Shown: positions 1 through 49,621 of the stretch, in pieces
How positions within the stretch are numbered: position 1 is the first letter of the stretch
Layout: every line of letters begins with the position of its first letter
From: Neoarius graeffei
Taxonomy: Eukaryota; Chordata; Actinopteri; Siluriformes; Ariidae
Direction of reading: 5' to 3'
Length of the DNA stretch: 64,000 bases
Assembly: GCF_027579695.1 (NCBI RefSeq)
Contig: NC_083574.1
Span: forward strand, 41,771,059 to 41,835,058
Made by a program: the position numbers and the translations under genes
Notes under the pieces: model-generated
Databases searched by the model: none
Told to the model about the DNA's origin: nothing
The model's input: the letters and a program-made list of their open reading frames with translations, nothing else

Positions 1-1075
1 ACTTGGCTTATACTGAAAAGTATAGAGAAAAGTCCAAGTATATTAAGCTTATACTTATACTTTTGATCAAGATATACTTAACAAAAGTGTAATAAAGTAT
101 TAAAATATTTGTGCCTTATGTTTAAGTGTACTTGCCCTGTAGTTGTGCTTCAGCGTTGTTGACTGTGGTTCCATATAAGTTTTTTTGTTTTGTTTTTTTC
201 CCATGAGTGGGATAATTAAATTGTTTATTTTTTTTTTTATTTTTTTTTTTTTTTAGAGCTTGGATGTCAATTTCAGTTGTCATTGCCATGTTTTTATACT
301 TTGGTATTTAATACAATGTTGCTTTAAATTTTGATTTAAAAAAAAAAAAAATTAATATGTTCTTAATCCTGAGTATCTATTGTTATTTTGTGAATTCTTA
401 CCTTTATAACGTCATTGTAACTTAAGGTACAAAACACTTGCGTTGTCTACTGGTAGTGTGCATGAGGTAAGGGTTAGGGCTAGAAAACTAATAGTATACC
501 TAGAAGGGTAACTGCAGTATACTTCAAAACTAAAAAGTGGACTAGATGTATATAACCAGTAACTAATAGTATATTTCCAATATGCTATAAGTATACTTTT
601 ATAAACTAAAAAGTGGACTAGAAGTGTGTAAGAAGTAAACTAATAGTATATTTCCAGTAAACTACAAAGTATAATTTAGTAAACTAAAAAGTGGACTAGA
701 AGTATAAAACAAGTAAACTCATAGTATATTTCCAGTATACTATGAAGTATGCTTTTGTAAACTAAAGAGTGGACTACAAGTATAGAACTAATAAACTATT
801 AGTATATAAGTTTACTTGTGGTCTACTTGCAGTACAAAATAAAAAATACTCGTTGTATACTCAAAGTTTACTTCTCTTAGACTTAAAGTATACTTTTTAT
901 AAGCTAAAAGTGGGCCAATTTAGTCCCAAGAAGTATTAGATTAGTTTACTTACAAGTATACTGCAAGTACATTAATATCAGTATACTTGGTACACAAAGG
1001 TATATGTAAGGAAATACACTTTAACTTTACTCAAGCATACTTAATCAAATAAACTTGAAGTATACTTCTTTCTGA
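1..1075. repeat. AT-rich repeat with four ~78-bp tandem units
   Basis: The stretch is dense in AGTATAC/GTATACT words. Imperfect tandem units starting with AAACTAAAAAGTGGACTA lie near 527, 603, 681 and 759 (76-78 bp apart), and a degenerate one near 898. It lies in the hipk2 intron before the first exon of the window. The motif-rich sequence continues to both sides of the tandem core, so this is probably the inside of a larger transposable element whose left end is outside the window. I cannot name the family. Confidence 0.6.
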
Positions 1076-37720
<36,645 letters not shown>

Positions 37721-40700
37721 ACCCGAAAACACTGGAGCCGAGTCCAACGCTGCTTCCCATCCTCTTCCCACTAAAGACAGAGTCAGTGAGACATGCCCAA
37801 GCTTAACGGCCCCGAACCCTTTCCCTGTCCCCGTCACGCTTAAACTTGAAGACGATGAAGTCACTGATGGAGAAAGAAAGAGTACCATGGGAGGGAAGGG
37901 ATGAGTTTGAAAGGAGTTTTCTTTGCATATGAGTTTGGTTTTCTTTTTTTTTTTAAAAAAAAAGGGCCAGTTCTGTTTCTTTTGGGTTTTACGACGTTGT
38001 CAATATGGAAGTCATATGGGTTGGTTTTTTTGTTTTTTTTTTCCCCCCCTTTAATTTCTTTTACAGCATGGTCACGTCTGTTGGCATTTTGGGAGAGACT
38101 GGGAAATTTATTAGCTCATTTGTTATTTTTGTTCCTTTGTTTTTTCTTTCACTGACTGTTGATGTTGAGCTGAGGTCACGTGGTGGATGAGAACGTTATA
38201 TAAGGTGAAATACGGATATCTGCTGCTCTACAAAGAAAAAAAAAATAACGATGGCCTTGAACTGTCTTAAACATTTCCGAATCACTTACAGTGATGAGTG
38301 CTGCGCGTACTCCGCCGTCCTCTCCTAATAACAGCTGGAGGAATCTTCTGGAAATATGAGGAAAAAACAAAAGACTTTCTAGTGTATTTATAGATTTTTT
38401 TCTCTGTTTGTGTTCTCATTTAAAAGAAAAATACGTTTTGTCATACAGTAGGACATTTAGCTAGCCTCCCCCTCTCCTTCCTTTTTAGAATGTAGCATAC
38501 TTCACCTGCTTATTTTATGAAGAACCTTTCTGATGCCAATAGAAATTTTTGTTCCTCCTCTTTAAATGTGATTGCACAACGTTGTTGTAGTAACATAAGC
38601 ATGTATAACATAATAGTCTGTGCACGTGTGTGCTGCTGTTGGCCATGTGCGTGGTACACCTTCCTCTGCACCTTTGTGCGATATGTTCCTCCACGGTCTT
38701 AGGTTTATCATCGTTCCCTCGTAGTGCCTTACACATATTACAACAGTTTACTTGGCTGGAAAACCTTTTAGAAGCAACAGGAACTCGTTTGTCCGTCGGC
38801 TTCGAGGTTGGACATCTTTGTCTGAGATGTTTTGTTCTTAACTTCCAGGTGTAAGCATAGTCCTACATGTAATTAGCTAGATTATTATACACGACGCCAC
38901 CATTTCGTACAACAGTGCTTCTTGTTAGCATGCATGAGCTTATTTAACATTTAGACCAAGCTACTTCCTTGGAGTAATGAACCAAAGTTGTCATTCGGTA
39001 AAGATTAGTAACATTTTGTTACGATAATTATGTATAGTATGTTTACTGTATAGCGTAGCTGTGTGTCTTAGGAACCTATTCAGTGGCACTGAGCTTTGTG
39101 TTTGTTTTAACAGCAGATCGACGTGAACTGATGGAACCGACGCACTACATGCGTTTAATTTGAAAACCTGTGCTAATATGTTTGATTAATAGTCATAAAA
39201 CTGAAGTTAAGGTCAAAGCATATTATTATCTGCTAACGATATCCAGTTGCAGCGCATCAGAGAGGGCTTTCTGGAGGAAGGTCAGAAGAGCAGGAGCGTT
39301 TGAGCATCGAACGGCCCCAGCGAGCCTGGTGCAGAAACGATGGTGAAACGGTAAACCTGTGAGGGTGAGCGAGCGGGTCGACGTAGGGACAGGACCGATT
39401 AAAGGTGCTAAAAGATGGCACTGGATGGATTTCGGATGGGAATTCTAAGGAGGAGAGAAGGGAGAGTAAATTCCACATCTTAATGAGAATAGCATGTTGG
39501 CTTTGAGCATGTCGGTAGGACCTGGAGGAATCTGCGCTACTTGAGGCACTGCGTGAAAACACACTACCTTCTGATCCAAAGGGTTGTCGGGGAAGATCCG
39601 TGCTGGTTTCCGTGTGCTTTGAAGGCTGTGGTTCTCAGCATGAACTGAAGCCAGGCACAGTAGGGATCGTTCACCTGAAAGAGTTGCAGAAATTTGTTGT
39701 TCCTCTTTGTCTTAATTAAAAGGAAGAACTTGTGCTTGATCCGTCTTTAAAAGAAAGGGATAGCTGATATGGGGAAGAAATTGCGGGCCAACATTTTGTT
39801 TTTTTGTCGTTGCTTTTTTGCCGCTTGAGTTCGTGTCGGCTTGTGTTTTAGCCAATGATTAAGTGATTTGACTTGAGGGCACATGCATGTGATTTTTTCC
39901 GACTGCATCTGATTACTCCCCTCTTACGTCACGCCATAGTATTTGCATTTGAAGTGGTTTTATTTTTGCATTTTTTTTTTTATTAAACATGCTATGCTAC
40001 AAATATATTGTGTCAGCTAGAGATACGTTTAGAATAATCATCAAAGTTTTTTAATTATCATTAGGCTCTTTTTTTTTTTTGTATCTGGTGGTCAGTATGT
40101 TGTAATAATGCAAAGTATTCTTAGGAGCATCTAGTAATCAAAAGCGTTGATTTCAATTGTGATACCTTCTACCCAAACCTTTTTTTTTTTTTAATTCACG
40201 AGCTTATTTGATAGTTTATAGCGAAGTTTTTTTTCCTTTGGATCTGAATGATGTAGGATGTCAGGATGTCTATTGATTTTGAAGTTGTATTCAGCTTGTT
40301 TAGGCCCAGTGCACTGACACGGAGAGGTTCCTGTGTTATTAGAAATACATCTAACATTCCATATTAGAAAGCGTTGTCGTCTCACTGCACTGTCTACGGT
40401 CTCCGGTCCTGTCTTACCTCATGTAGACCGGCCTGTCCGACCACACGGGGACGGACTCGTTGTCATTTCACACTCGTAGTTCTTCCCACCAAAGAAATTC
40501 AGTGTGTTGATGATGCACAGAATTGTCCATCGAAGTAACTGAGATGACCGACAGAGAAAGAAAAATCAGATCACTATTAGAAATATTCAAGACGGCGGTA
40601 TATAGGATACAATAATGATCCATAATTCATGCAAAGTCACCATTAACCAAACTGTGCATACTGTCACAAGCTGCTTTTTTTTTTTAATCCGATTGTACAA

Positions 40701-40916
40701 ATCATTTCTACAGTATGTTTGATTTCTATAAGAAAGTAAGGCCACTTATTCATCTTAAACATTTTAGTTGGACGTTCTTCAGCTTTACTAATGTGAGTCA
40801 TGAAGTGAGTATGTGAATCAATTAACAAATATAAAGCAGTACTCCATAGAGACCTGAATGAGATACCAGTAATGGTCACTAGCACAAAATGAATGTACAA
40901 TGTGAGACTGAACATC

Positions 40917-41016
<100 letters not shown>

Positions 41017-41321
41017 CTATTAGTTGATATAAACAGTGCCATCTTTTTACTGTAAATGTACATTTTGACGAAAAAATAGGATGCAATATGTCTCACTGGA
41101 ACAACTTGGTTACCATGAACCTCCACAAAAATGTATTACTCAAAGTAACTTTTTTTTTTTTTTTTGGTTTAGATTATCACATTTCAGCTGAATGAGATGA
41201 GCTGGAAAGCCCTGTTAGCTCTACAAAGTAGTAATTTTTGATACACAGGCTGTAGGACAGATCCGGTGACCTTACTGTTACCAAAATGTGTGCTATGTCT
41301 GAAAAGTAGACATCTTATATA

Positions 41322-41849
41322 CACTACCGTTCAAAAGTTTGGGGTCACTTTGAAATGTCCTTATTTTTGAAAGAAAAGCACTGTTCTTTTCAATGAAGAT
41401 CACTTTAAACTAATCAGAAATCCACTCTATCCATTGCTAATGTGGTAAATGACTATTCTAGCTGCAAATGTCTGGTTTTTGGTGCAATATCTCCATAGGT
41501 GTATAGAGGCCCATTTCCAGCAACTATCACTCCAGTGTTCTAATGGTACAATGTGTTTGCTCATTGCCTCAGAAGGCTAATGGATGATTAGAAAACCCTT
41601 GTACAATCATGTTAGCACAGCTGAAAACAGTTGAGCTCTTTAGAGAAGCTATAAAACTGACCTTCCTTTGAGCAGATTGAGTTTCTGGAGCATCACGTTT
41701 GTGGGCTCGATTAAATGCTCAAAATGGCCAGAAAAATGGCTTGACTATATTTTCTATTCATTTTACAACTTATGGTGGGAAATAAAAGTGTGACTTTTCA
41801 TGGAAAACACAAAATTGTCTGGGTGACCCCAAACTTTTGAACGGTAGTG
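41322..41849 (-). mobile_element. Non-autonomous Tc1-like element in the presumed 3' UTR
   Basis: Same family as 22233-22751 in the opposite orientation, with perfect CACTACCGTTCAAAAGTTTG ends. TA precedes it at 41320-41321; the right side runs straight into a (GT)n tract that has replaced the expected TA. Confidence 0.92.
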
Positions 41850-41871
41850 TGTGTGTGTGTGTGTGTGTGTA
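41848..41871 (+). repeat. (GT)n microsatellite
   Basis: Eleven to twelve units directly at the edge of the Tc1-like element. Confidence 0.9.
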
Positions 41872-43686
41872 ACAATGTCAAACAAAAAGTCTTTTTAACT
41901 ATAACTTTTTTTCACATGATCACCTCCTGGAAATTCATCCACATGTCCAAACACTGCCTTCCAAACTATGAACTCGAAGCTTTAAGCAATGGTCAAAATC
42001 GACTCCTTCTTATATATTTTTTTCTGTTTTTTTCTTCCTTTTTTTTTATTGTGAAACTTTTCTGCATTGCTTTTTTGATTCACAGTAATCAAACCTGTAA
42101 CAGTCTTCTCTTCCCCTTCAGTTTGAAAGACATTTCCAGCGCCAGATGTCCTCCTAGGCAACTTTTTGAAGCATTTTAATTTCCTGACACGAAGAAAACG
42201 TTGCTTATTACCCTAAATAATAATTGAATCAGTATAAGAGCGCTATGTGAAGCACACAGGTGTTTTATCACTTCCCTTCAGTGACACAGTGACAGCACTT
42301 TCACAAACTTAAAGCCCTTTTGTTAAGTGTTTGAGAATGTTGGTTTGGTTTTTTTGGTTTTTGGTTTTTTTTTCCATGGCATGGGTTCAAACAGAATGGT
42401 CACGGGTTTAATGGAGTCATTCATCTGCATGGGCAAATGTGCTAAGAGGCCAAAATATAGAAATGGCCATTCTGTATACTTTTTAGAACCAAAAAAAAAA
42501 AAAAAAAAGGTCAATGATCTTTAACCCTTGGTAGAAGTCGAAGTATGGAGTTTAATTTTTAATCTTGGTCAGATTCTCAGTCACGTAAACACATGATGGA
42601 CTTAAACCTGACAGGACCTTGCATCACTTCACTACTAAAGGTGTACTCGCTACACTCCTGTTCTCTGTGCAGACGATGCTGCAGATGCACTCGATCAAAC
42701 GCAAATCCGTCAGCTCCAACCTGACAAAACGACAATTCATCACAAATTCATCACCGCAGTAATCTGATATCTAGCTGTGATGCACTGTAGCCATTTGTGC
42801 AGCCATCTATGACATGAACTTCTTTTCTACTTGCACAGCAACAAGAAACAAGTCAAATGTAAACTAAATATTTTTCTATAATATCTCAAGACCTAAGAAA
42901 GCATCGCACCCTGACCCTGATTTTTGTGTCTATTGCTGTAGGGTTTCTCAATGGTGTATCTCATTAGTTGTTGTCAAAGCTATTGTGTGCTGCAGTATTT
43001 TCAAGTACGTTTCTTTGTTAATGTCTTCTTTTGATTTCGCTTTCTTTATTGGGGATTCGAAGAAGTGTGAAGTCTCATTCTTTCAATCTGTTAACGTAGC
43101 GCTATGTGTACCCTGTACCTTAGACTAATCTTATTAAGTATGTTATGAGAATGGATATTTTACTGGCTTTATAGAATGTTAAAAATGAATATAATAATGA
43201 TAATAAGAAGAATGATTTAACTCCAAAAAGTTGAGTACTTGCTAACTAAGCGCTTGTGTTACCATTAAGATGTTGTGTGCTTCTCTTAATTTTCGTTGTA
43301 GAAAAATTGAGTGAGTTTATATTAGGCTTCGACAACTAACGATAGCAGTGTAAATTTATGGAGGATTTTAACAAACATCTGGGTTATAGAAGAATATAGT
43401 TATTTTAATTGTTCTATTTACTAACTGTAGGGTGAGAAGGGGCTCGCATTGTGGTGAACTATGTTATAGCTTGTTATTCACTGTTACTTTTGATCATTTT
43501 TTCGGTCTCCAAGGTGAATCGAGTTATTAATGAGAATTTGTATGCTCACATATGCATATTGTATATGTGTAGAAATGTAATCACACTTTGTCTTGGATTT
43601 ACATTAAACTGTCACAGCATTAATCTCCTCATCTTATGATGCTTTTTTTTTTTTGCTTCAGTTTTATGTCTCGTGCTTTTTGTGTT

Positions 43687-43831
43687 TGAATGGTTGTCTA
43701 TGTGTCAGCCCTGTGATGACCTGGCGACTTGTCCAGGGTGTACCCCGCCTTTCGCCCGTAGTCAGCTGGGATAGGCTCCAGCTTGCCTGCGACCCTGTAG
43801 AACAGGATAAAGCGGCTACAGATAATGAATG
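43687..43831 (+). mobile_element. Mermaid-like SINE, 3' half
   Basis: Starts within the core (GAATGGTTGTCTATGTGTCAG) and runs to the ACAGATAATGAATGAG tail; the head is missing, as in 5'-truncated retroposition. Confidence 0.85.
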
Positions 43832-43869
43832 AGAACATTCAGTCAATGTTAATAGTTAATTTAGTTAGC

Positions 43870-44845
43870 TAGGCACGTAACGATATATCATGTTTGATGA
43901 TACGTAAATCCTGATACAATTTTATGATGATAAAAAACTAATTGATTATCAGGCTGCGTAATCTCTTATTTTCCCTAGCTGTAATTGTGTTTAGACAGTA
44001 GAGGGCGCAGTACCATACCATAGCGGGAATGCACATGACTTCACCCGAGGCAGAAGTAACACAGCTCTAATGCTGCCAAAACACACGAAAAACAGCTTGA
44101 ATAACAGAGTTGTTATTTTTCATTTTTAAGAAAATGAATATTTTAATTAATAGGCTATTATATTTTACTCTGACATTTACAAATGTGGATCGATTATTGT
44201 TGGTTATTAAGCAAATAAAACTTTTTTTTATTATTTAACAAAAGGAATATTTAAGTTGATAAAGAATAGGAAGAGGGGTGGCATGGTGGTGTAGTGGTTA
44301 GCACTGTCGCCTCACAGCAAGAAGGTCCGGGTTCGAGCCCAGCGGCTGGCCAGGGCCTTTCTGTGTGGAGTTTGCATGTTCTCCCCGTGTCCGCATGGGT
44401 TTCCTCCGGATGCTCCGGTTTCCCCCACAGTCCAAAGACATGCAGGTTAGGTTAACTGGTGACTCTAAATTGACCGTAGGTGTGAATGTGAGTGTGAATG
44501 GTTGTCTGTGTCTATGTGTCAGCCCTGTGATGACCTGGCGACTTGTCCAGGGTGTACCCCGCCTTTCACCCGTAGTCAGCTGGGATAGGCTCCAGCTTGC
44601 CTGCGACCCTGTAGAACAGGATGAAGCGGCTACAGATAATGGATGGATGGATGGATGGATGGATGGATGGATGGATAGAAAAATAGGAAGATAAAGTTGC
44701 AATTTTTTTTGTTAATAAATTTTAAATTTAATATTTAATATTTTATATTTTTTTCAAAAATATTGTGGAAAAATCAATCATGAACCCAATATCATGAATC
44801 AAATGAAACTGTGAATTGAATGAATCATGACATTCCTACTTAGTA
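43870..44845. mobile_element. Possible hAT-like element around a SINE
   Basis: Left GGCACGTAACGATATATCATG-like end and right ATGAATCATGACATTCCTAC resemble imperfect inverted ends of TAGG-type hAT MITEs. The duplication is unclear (TTAGTTAG against TTAGTACA). Assignment is tentative. Confidence 0.35.
44275..44681 (+). mobile_element. Mermaid-like SINE with long GGAT tail
   Basis: Perfect target duplication AATAGGAAGA at 44265-44274 and 44682-44691. The tail is expanded to about nine GGAT units. Confidence 0.93.
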
Positions 44846-45540
44846 CATGTTTTATTACATAAGACAGACCATAATTTTGCCGTCATTTATCAAAGTATCC
44901 TCATATATACATGTCACATATTTCTAATGACGCTGTTACAGGAAAATCACATAACAGTTAGTTCTAATCACTCAATTTGTTTTGTTGAAAAGCATTCTTG
45001 TCATACTGTTACGTGTTACATGTTACGTGGTTGGTTACGCCATTAAACAACAAACTTATCATTAAAACAATAGACAAAGTTGTAAGTGTGACCATTGGCA
45101 AATTCAGGAGTTTGAACAAAGGCCTTATCAACCATCTTGGACCCATGAGCAGGACCAAAACATTCCAAACACATGCAAGTAGATGGATTGATGATGCTAG
45201 ATTTCCTCTGGGTATGAATGGGTTTTTGTTTGGTGTCTTGTGATGGGCTGGGTTCCCATCCAGGGTGTGCTCAGTGTTTCTGGGACTCACTGTGACCCTG
45301 ACCAGGATACTGAAATTGAATGAATGAATGAATGAATGAATGAATGGTGTATTGTCCTGTTCAGTTAGGGAATAATATCTGTGCAATACTGCACTTTTCT
45401 ATCTATAACTAGATCAAGTTCAAAGTGTTTATTGTCATATGCACAGTAAAGACATGCCCTCTTGCGCAATGAAATTCTTAGTTTGCTGTCCACAATGAAT
45501 GCCAATTACAAATAAATAAATAGGTGGAAGAAGTAATACA
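44846..45540 (+). other. Intergenic sequence with a (GAAT)n-tailed repeat
   Basis: Around 45237-45345, GGGCTGGGTTCCCATCCAGG leads to (AATG)n, the look of a retroposon 3' end. Nothing else recognised. Confidence 0.4.
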
Positions 45541-45929
45541 GGTGGCATAGTGGTGTAGTGGTTAGCACTGTCACGTCACAGCAAGAAGGTTCTGGGTTCG
45601 AGCCCATTGGCCGGCGAGGGCCTTTCTGTGTGGAGTTTGCATGTTCTTCCCGTGTCCTCATGGGTTTCCTCCGGGTGCTCCGGTTTCCCCCACAGTCCAA
45701 AGACATGCAGGTTAGGTTAACTGGTGACTCTAAATTGACCGTAGGTGTGAATGTGAGTGTGAATGGTTGTCTGTGTCTATGTGTCAGCCCTGTGATGACC
45801 TGGCGACTTGTCCAGGGTGTACCCCGCCTTTCGCCCATAGTCAGCTGGGATAGGCTCCAGCTTGCCTGTGACCCTGTAGAACAGGATAAAGTGGCTACAT
45901 ATAATGGATGGATGGATGGATGGATGGAT
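45541..45929 (+). mobile_element. Mermaid-like SINE with GGAT tail
   Basis: Perfect 15-bp target duplication GGAAGAAGTAATACA at 45526-45540 and 45930-45944. Confidence 0.94.
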
Positions 45930-46039
45930 GGAAGAAGTAATACAAAGTAAAGGCAATACAGTGTGCAAAAAAAGGAAAAACGCCCAGTATAGTACAAAAT
46001 AAAGGTAACTATGCTTAAAATGAACACACCTTATAAACA

Positions 46040-46383
46040 TCCATCCATCCATGTTGCCTGCGATCCTGTTCTACAGGGTCGCAGGCAAGCTGGAGCCTAT
46101 CCCAGCTGACTACGGGCGAAAGGCGGGGTACACCCTGGACAAGTCGCCAGGTCATCACAGGGCTGACACATAGACACAGACAACCATTCACACTCACATT
46201 CACACCTACGGTCAATTTAGAGTCACCAGTTAACCTAACCTGCATGTCTTTGGACTGTGGGGGAAACCGGAGCACCCGGAGGAAACCCACGGGGACACGG
46301 GGAGAACATGCAAACTCCGCACAGAAAGGCCCTCGCCGGCCCCGGGGCTCGAACCCAGGACCTTCTTGCTGTGAGGCGACAGT
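46040..46383 (-). mobile_element. Mermaid-like SINE, head truncated
   Basis: Begins with CCATCCATCCATG and a short duplicated piece (GCCTGCGATCCTGTTCTAC), and stops at GTGAGGCGACAG before the A-box. Confidence 0.85.
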
Positions 46384-46946
46384 ATTCTATGAATGAAACC
46401 TGTAACGTATGTTGTCTTTTCTTTCATCACCAGAAGGGGGCGATGTGAGCCAATATATTATCAATTACTCCTTTCAATTCATTTTTTCCTCCACATGTAT
46501 TAGGAATTACACCATGTTCGAAATAATTGTCTAAATTCTTAACTTACGTCATTTATCTAGTCACTTGTTCAGACATTTTAACACACCACATGACTAATTT
46601 AATTGTTTTATCTCGTCTATGGACTAGTAAGACGACGGATCAGCGTTGCCGTGAAACCACAGACGCCAGTGGGCGGAGCGAGTCAACCTATCATGATTGC
46701 TGATAGACAGCTCTTTCATCCAATAAGCCATCGAGCTCCTCGGACAACATGCCCAAATAAGTCCATAGTGGAGGCGGGGTTAGTGTAGTACTGGAGGGAG
46801 GAGGGAAGGATGCTCTCCCAGCAGAGAGGAATCAGGCAGCTATCCATGAAAAATATCCCGTTATGTCTAGATGCCATGGGAGAAAAACTTTTCCTCGATT
46901 TGTATGAAATCAGATCCGTCAGCGGATATTTAATGAACTAAGCAAG
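46384..46946 (+). other. Candidate promoter and non-coding first exon of a downstream gene
   Basis: GC content rises from about 46620 (GGGCGGAGCGAG at 46671, GAGGCGGGG at 46771). The segment to 46946 ends AGCAAG followed by GTAAGG, a strong donor. A matching acceptor TTTTTAAACGCAG lies at 47987. No long open frame, so it would be 5' UTR. This is inference from sequence signals. Confidence 0.4.
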
Positions 46947-47554
46947 GTAAGGCTTGTGTGTCTTAACATTAGCAAAAGGCTTGTGTGGCAGTTAGCGAAA
47001 ATATTTCCTTTTGCACAAAGATTAGCTTCTTCCATGCATGTCATTAATGTGAGCTAGCAAGAATAAACGCAGAACTTTCAACATATATATTATACATATA
47101 TACATATATATACCAGAGTACCAAGGACGGGTAGTTAGCTAGCTGAGTTAGCATAAAACCGTTATTCCTGTCAGGGTCCTTTTAGCAGTTTGAGGAAAGT
47201 CTCCTGACAAGATAAGATAAGATAATATTATGGGCTGGTTTGTCAGAAATAACCAACCCTTCTTACACACTAGCACTCTCTCCCTGACTGACAGGAATAT
47301 GACTCGTTTTATTCAGACATGATTAATAACTAGTTTGTAAGTGGAATATATATATATATACTTTTTAACTAATTTTTTTTCTTTTTATCATTGTTTAAAT
47401 ATTCTTAGTATTATTATCATGAAGTTTTAATCTTTTAATCTTTCGTTTTAGTCTTTTATTTTTACCCAGGGCTCCTATTGATAGCAGGTTTGCTCTTGTG
47501 GCTACCTGATTGGACTACCCTGGGTGATTTATCTTTTATTTTTAAATAAAGGTG

Positions 47555-47599
<45 letters not shown>

Positions 47600-47987
47600 G
47601 TTAAACACCTCATTCTGAACTGGACCTCGCTTAGTAGTCGCCTGATATCATGACATTAGCTCGGGATACTAGACGCTAGAGGGGTTATATTTTAATAAAA
47701 TGGCTGTTTGGGTTAAAAAATAATAATAATCAGGCGGTTTTGTTTGTGTGTTTTGTTGTTGTTGTTGTTGTTGTTGTTTTCTCTCTTGTACACGCGCGTG
47801 CTGAAGAAACAAAGAAAGCGCGAGGCTCGCTCTCTTTCTCGCTCGCTCGCGCGGGCGCGCACGCGCGGTGACAAATTGAGCACGCGCACGAAGAATTCGC
47901 CTCTGGACCGATGCGTGTGTTTATTTACACGCGATCCAATTCTCATTTTATTTATTTATATGTTTGTTTGTTTGTTTTTAAACGCAG
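46947..47987 (+). other. Candidate first intron of the downstream gene
   Basis: AT-rich, with an (ATCT)n run at 47554-47599 and (GTT)n at 47755-47777. From about 47790 the sequence becomes rich in CGCG (GCGCGCACGCGCGGTG), an unmethylated CpG-island look. Confidence 0.4.
47554..47599 (+). repeat. (ATCT)n microsatellite
   Basis: About eleven perfect units. Confidence 0.95.
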
Positions 47988-48045
47988 GTTTTCCTCGGCC
48001 CCGGTGCGCACCGGTTCTTTCTCCAAAATCGCCTCGGCGAGAAAC

Positions 48046-48072
48046 ATGAGTTTGTCTGAATGGAGGCTCTGA
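48046..48072 (+). promoter_or_regulatory. Nine-codon upstream ORF overlapping a start codon
   Basis: ATG at 48046 opens MSLSEWRL and stops at TGA 48070-48072, overlapping in another frame the ATG at 48060. If the candidate exon is real, such an arrangement usually lowers translation of the main frame. Confidence 0.4.
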
Positions 48073-48177
48073 CGCGTGCAGCTGCTCTGGCGGAGCGGAG
48101 CCGGCCATGGCGCGTGCTCTCCTCTCTGTGCTTGATAGCGCTGGTCTCCATGGCGACGTCAGACCTTGCAGCTCCGG
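48060..48177 (+). CDS. Unidentified coding exon with signal-peptide-like start
   Basis: From the ATG at 48060 the frame runs MEALTRAAALAERSRPWRVL then SSLCLIALVSMATSDLAAP and one base of Gly, stopping at a strong donor GTAAGT (48178). Basic residues precede a hydrophobic core (VLSSLCLIALVSMA) and a small-residue cleavage-like region, so the product would be secreted or a type I membrane protein. It sits in CpG-rich sequence with an acceptor at 47987. No further exon was found in the remaining 16 kb, so this would be a first coding exon before a long intron. I do not recognise the gene. Confidence 0.5.
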
Positions 48178-48346
48178 GTAAGTTGCATGCAGATGAACCC
48201 CGCGGCTGCTTTTGCACTGAAACAAGGTGAAAAGAACGCTGTGTGTATGCTAGGCATTTATTCCTGTCAGAAGTGGTGCAGTGACGTCACAGGCGCATTA
48301 ACCCACTTTTAATAGGACGCTACATTTAAAGAAAAGTAGTGTAGTG

Positions 48347-49613
48347 CAGGCCCGGCGCGAGATCTCAGTCTTAAGGGGGGCTTATGAAATCCACTAGGGG
48401 GGCACCACTATTATTAGCTTATTTTTGCACACTATTCGGGCAGCCCTAATCCCGCACAGTAATCATCACATTAAACATAACCAACAGCAAACATGACCGG
48501 ACCAGCAACAGCCTGCAACATCAGTCCCCTCTCTCTCTCTCGCACGCACACATCAAGTACACATAACTTATTAGATCACAAGCAGCATCTCAAACTAAAC
48601 AAAAAAAAAAAAAACGCCACGGCGGGTGCATTTCAAAGCAACCAAGAGGGGTAGCTACCAATTGCCATTACACACACACACCAACAACAACAACTGAGTG
48701 TGCACATGACATCTCATCTCATTATCTGTAGCCGCTTTATCCTGTTCTACAGGGTCGCAGGCAAGCTGGAGCCTATCCCAGCTGACTACGGGCGAAAGGC
48801 GGGGTACACCCTGGACAAGTCGCCAGGTCATCACAGGGCTGACACATAGACACAGACAACCATTCACACCTACAGTCAATTTAGAGTCACCAGTTAACCT
48901 AACCTGCATGTCTTTGGACTGTGGGGGAAACCGGAGCACCCGGAGGAAACCCACGCGGACACGGGGAGAACATGCAAACTCCGCACAGAAAGGCCCTCGC
49001 CAGCCCCGGGGCTCGAACCCGGACCTTCTTGCTGTGAGGCGACAGCGCTAACCACTACACCACCGTGCCGCCCCTGCACATGACATATTAGATGAAAAGC
49101 AGCATCTCAAACTAAACAAAAAAACACCACGGCGGGTGCATTTCAAAGCAACCAACAGAGGGGTAGTTACCAAATGGGTTGATGGTCTTCTTTGCCAACG
49201 ACATCATGTGTTGGTTTATCCGAAGTTGCCGGTGTTGGAGTTTTGAACCAATTACGTATATCCATATTTAAGAAAGCGCGGAAACTAGCTGCTGTCTGCT
49301 GGCATAAACTTGCGCTTCATTTTCCACCCAAAAATGCGGGTAACTGATTTGGCAACACTGACTGACGTAATTACGTAGCCAAACTTTCCAACAAACTCAC
49401 ACGGTTTTAATATGTTTAATGTCTTAGTGATTGTGCAACACTGGAAGTTTTAACCCAAAGCGAGTACAATAAAATGAAATTAGGATTTTATTTATCTATT
49501 TATTTATTTGAGATCTGTGATTGTGATCTGGCTTGGGTGGGCGGGCCAGGCGGGCCCACGCATATTGGTGGGCGGGCACTGCCCCCAATGGCCCGCCCAC
49601 AGCGACGGGTGTG
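48347..49613. mobile_element. hAT-like element, first of a tandem pair
   Basis: Left end CAGGCCCGGCGC; right end GCGACGGGTGTG is its complement at nine of twelve sites. Flanked by GTGTAGTG at 48339-48346 and 49614-49621. The interior is non-coding and interrupted by a SINE. Confidence 0.75.
48713..49074 (-). mobile_element. Mermaid-like SINE
   Basis: Perfect 12-bp target duplication TGCACATGACAT at 48701-48712 and 49075-49086, inside the first hAT-like element. Confidence 0.94.
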
Positions 49614-49621
49614 GTGTAGTG

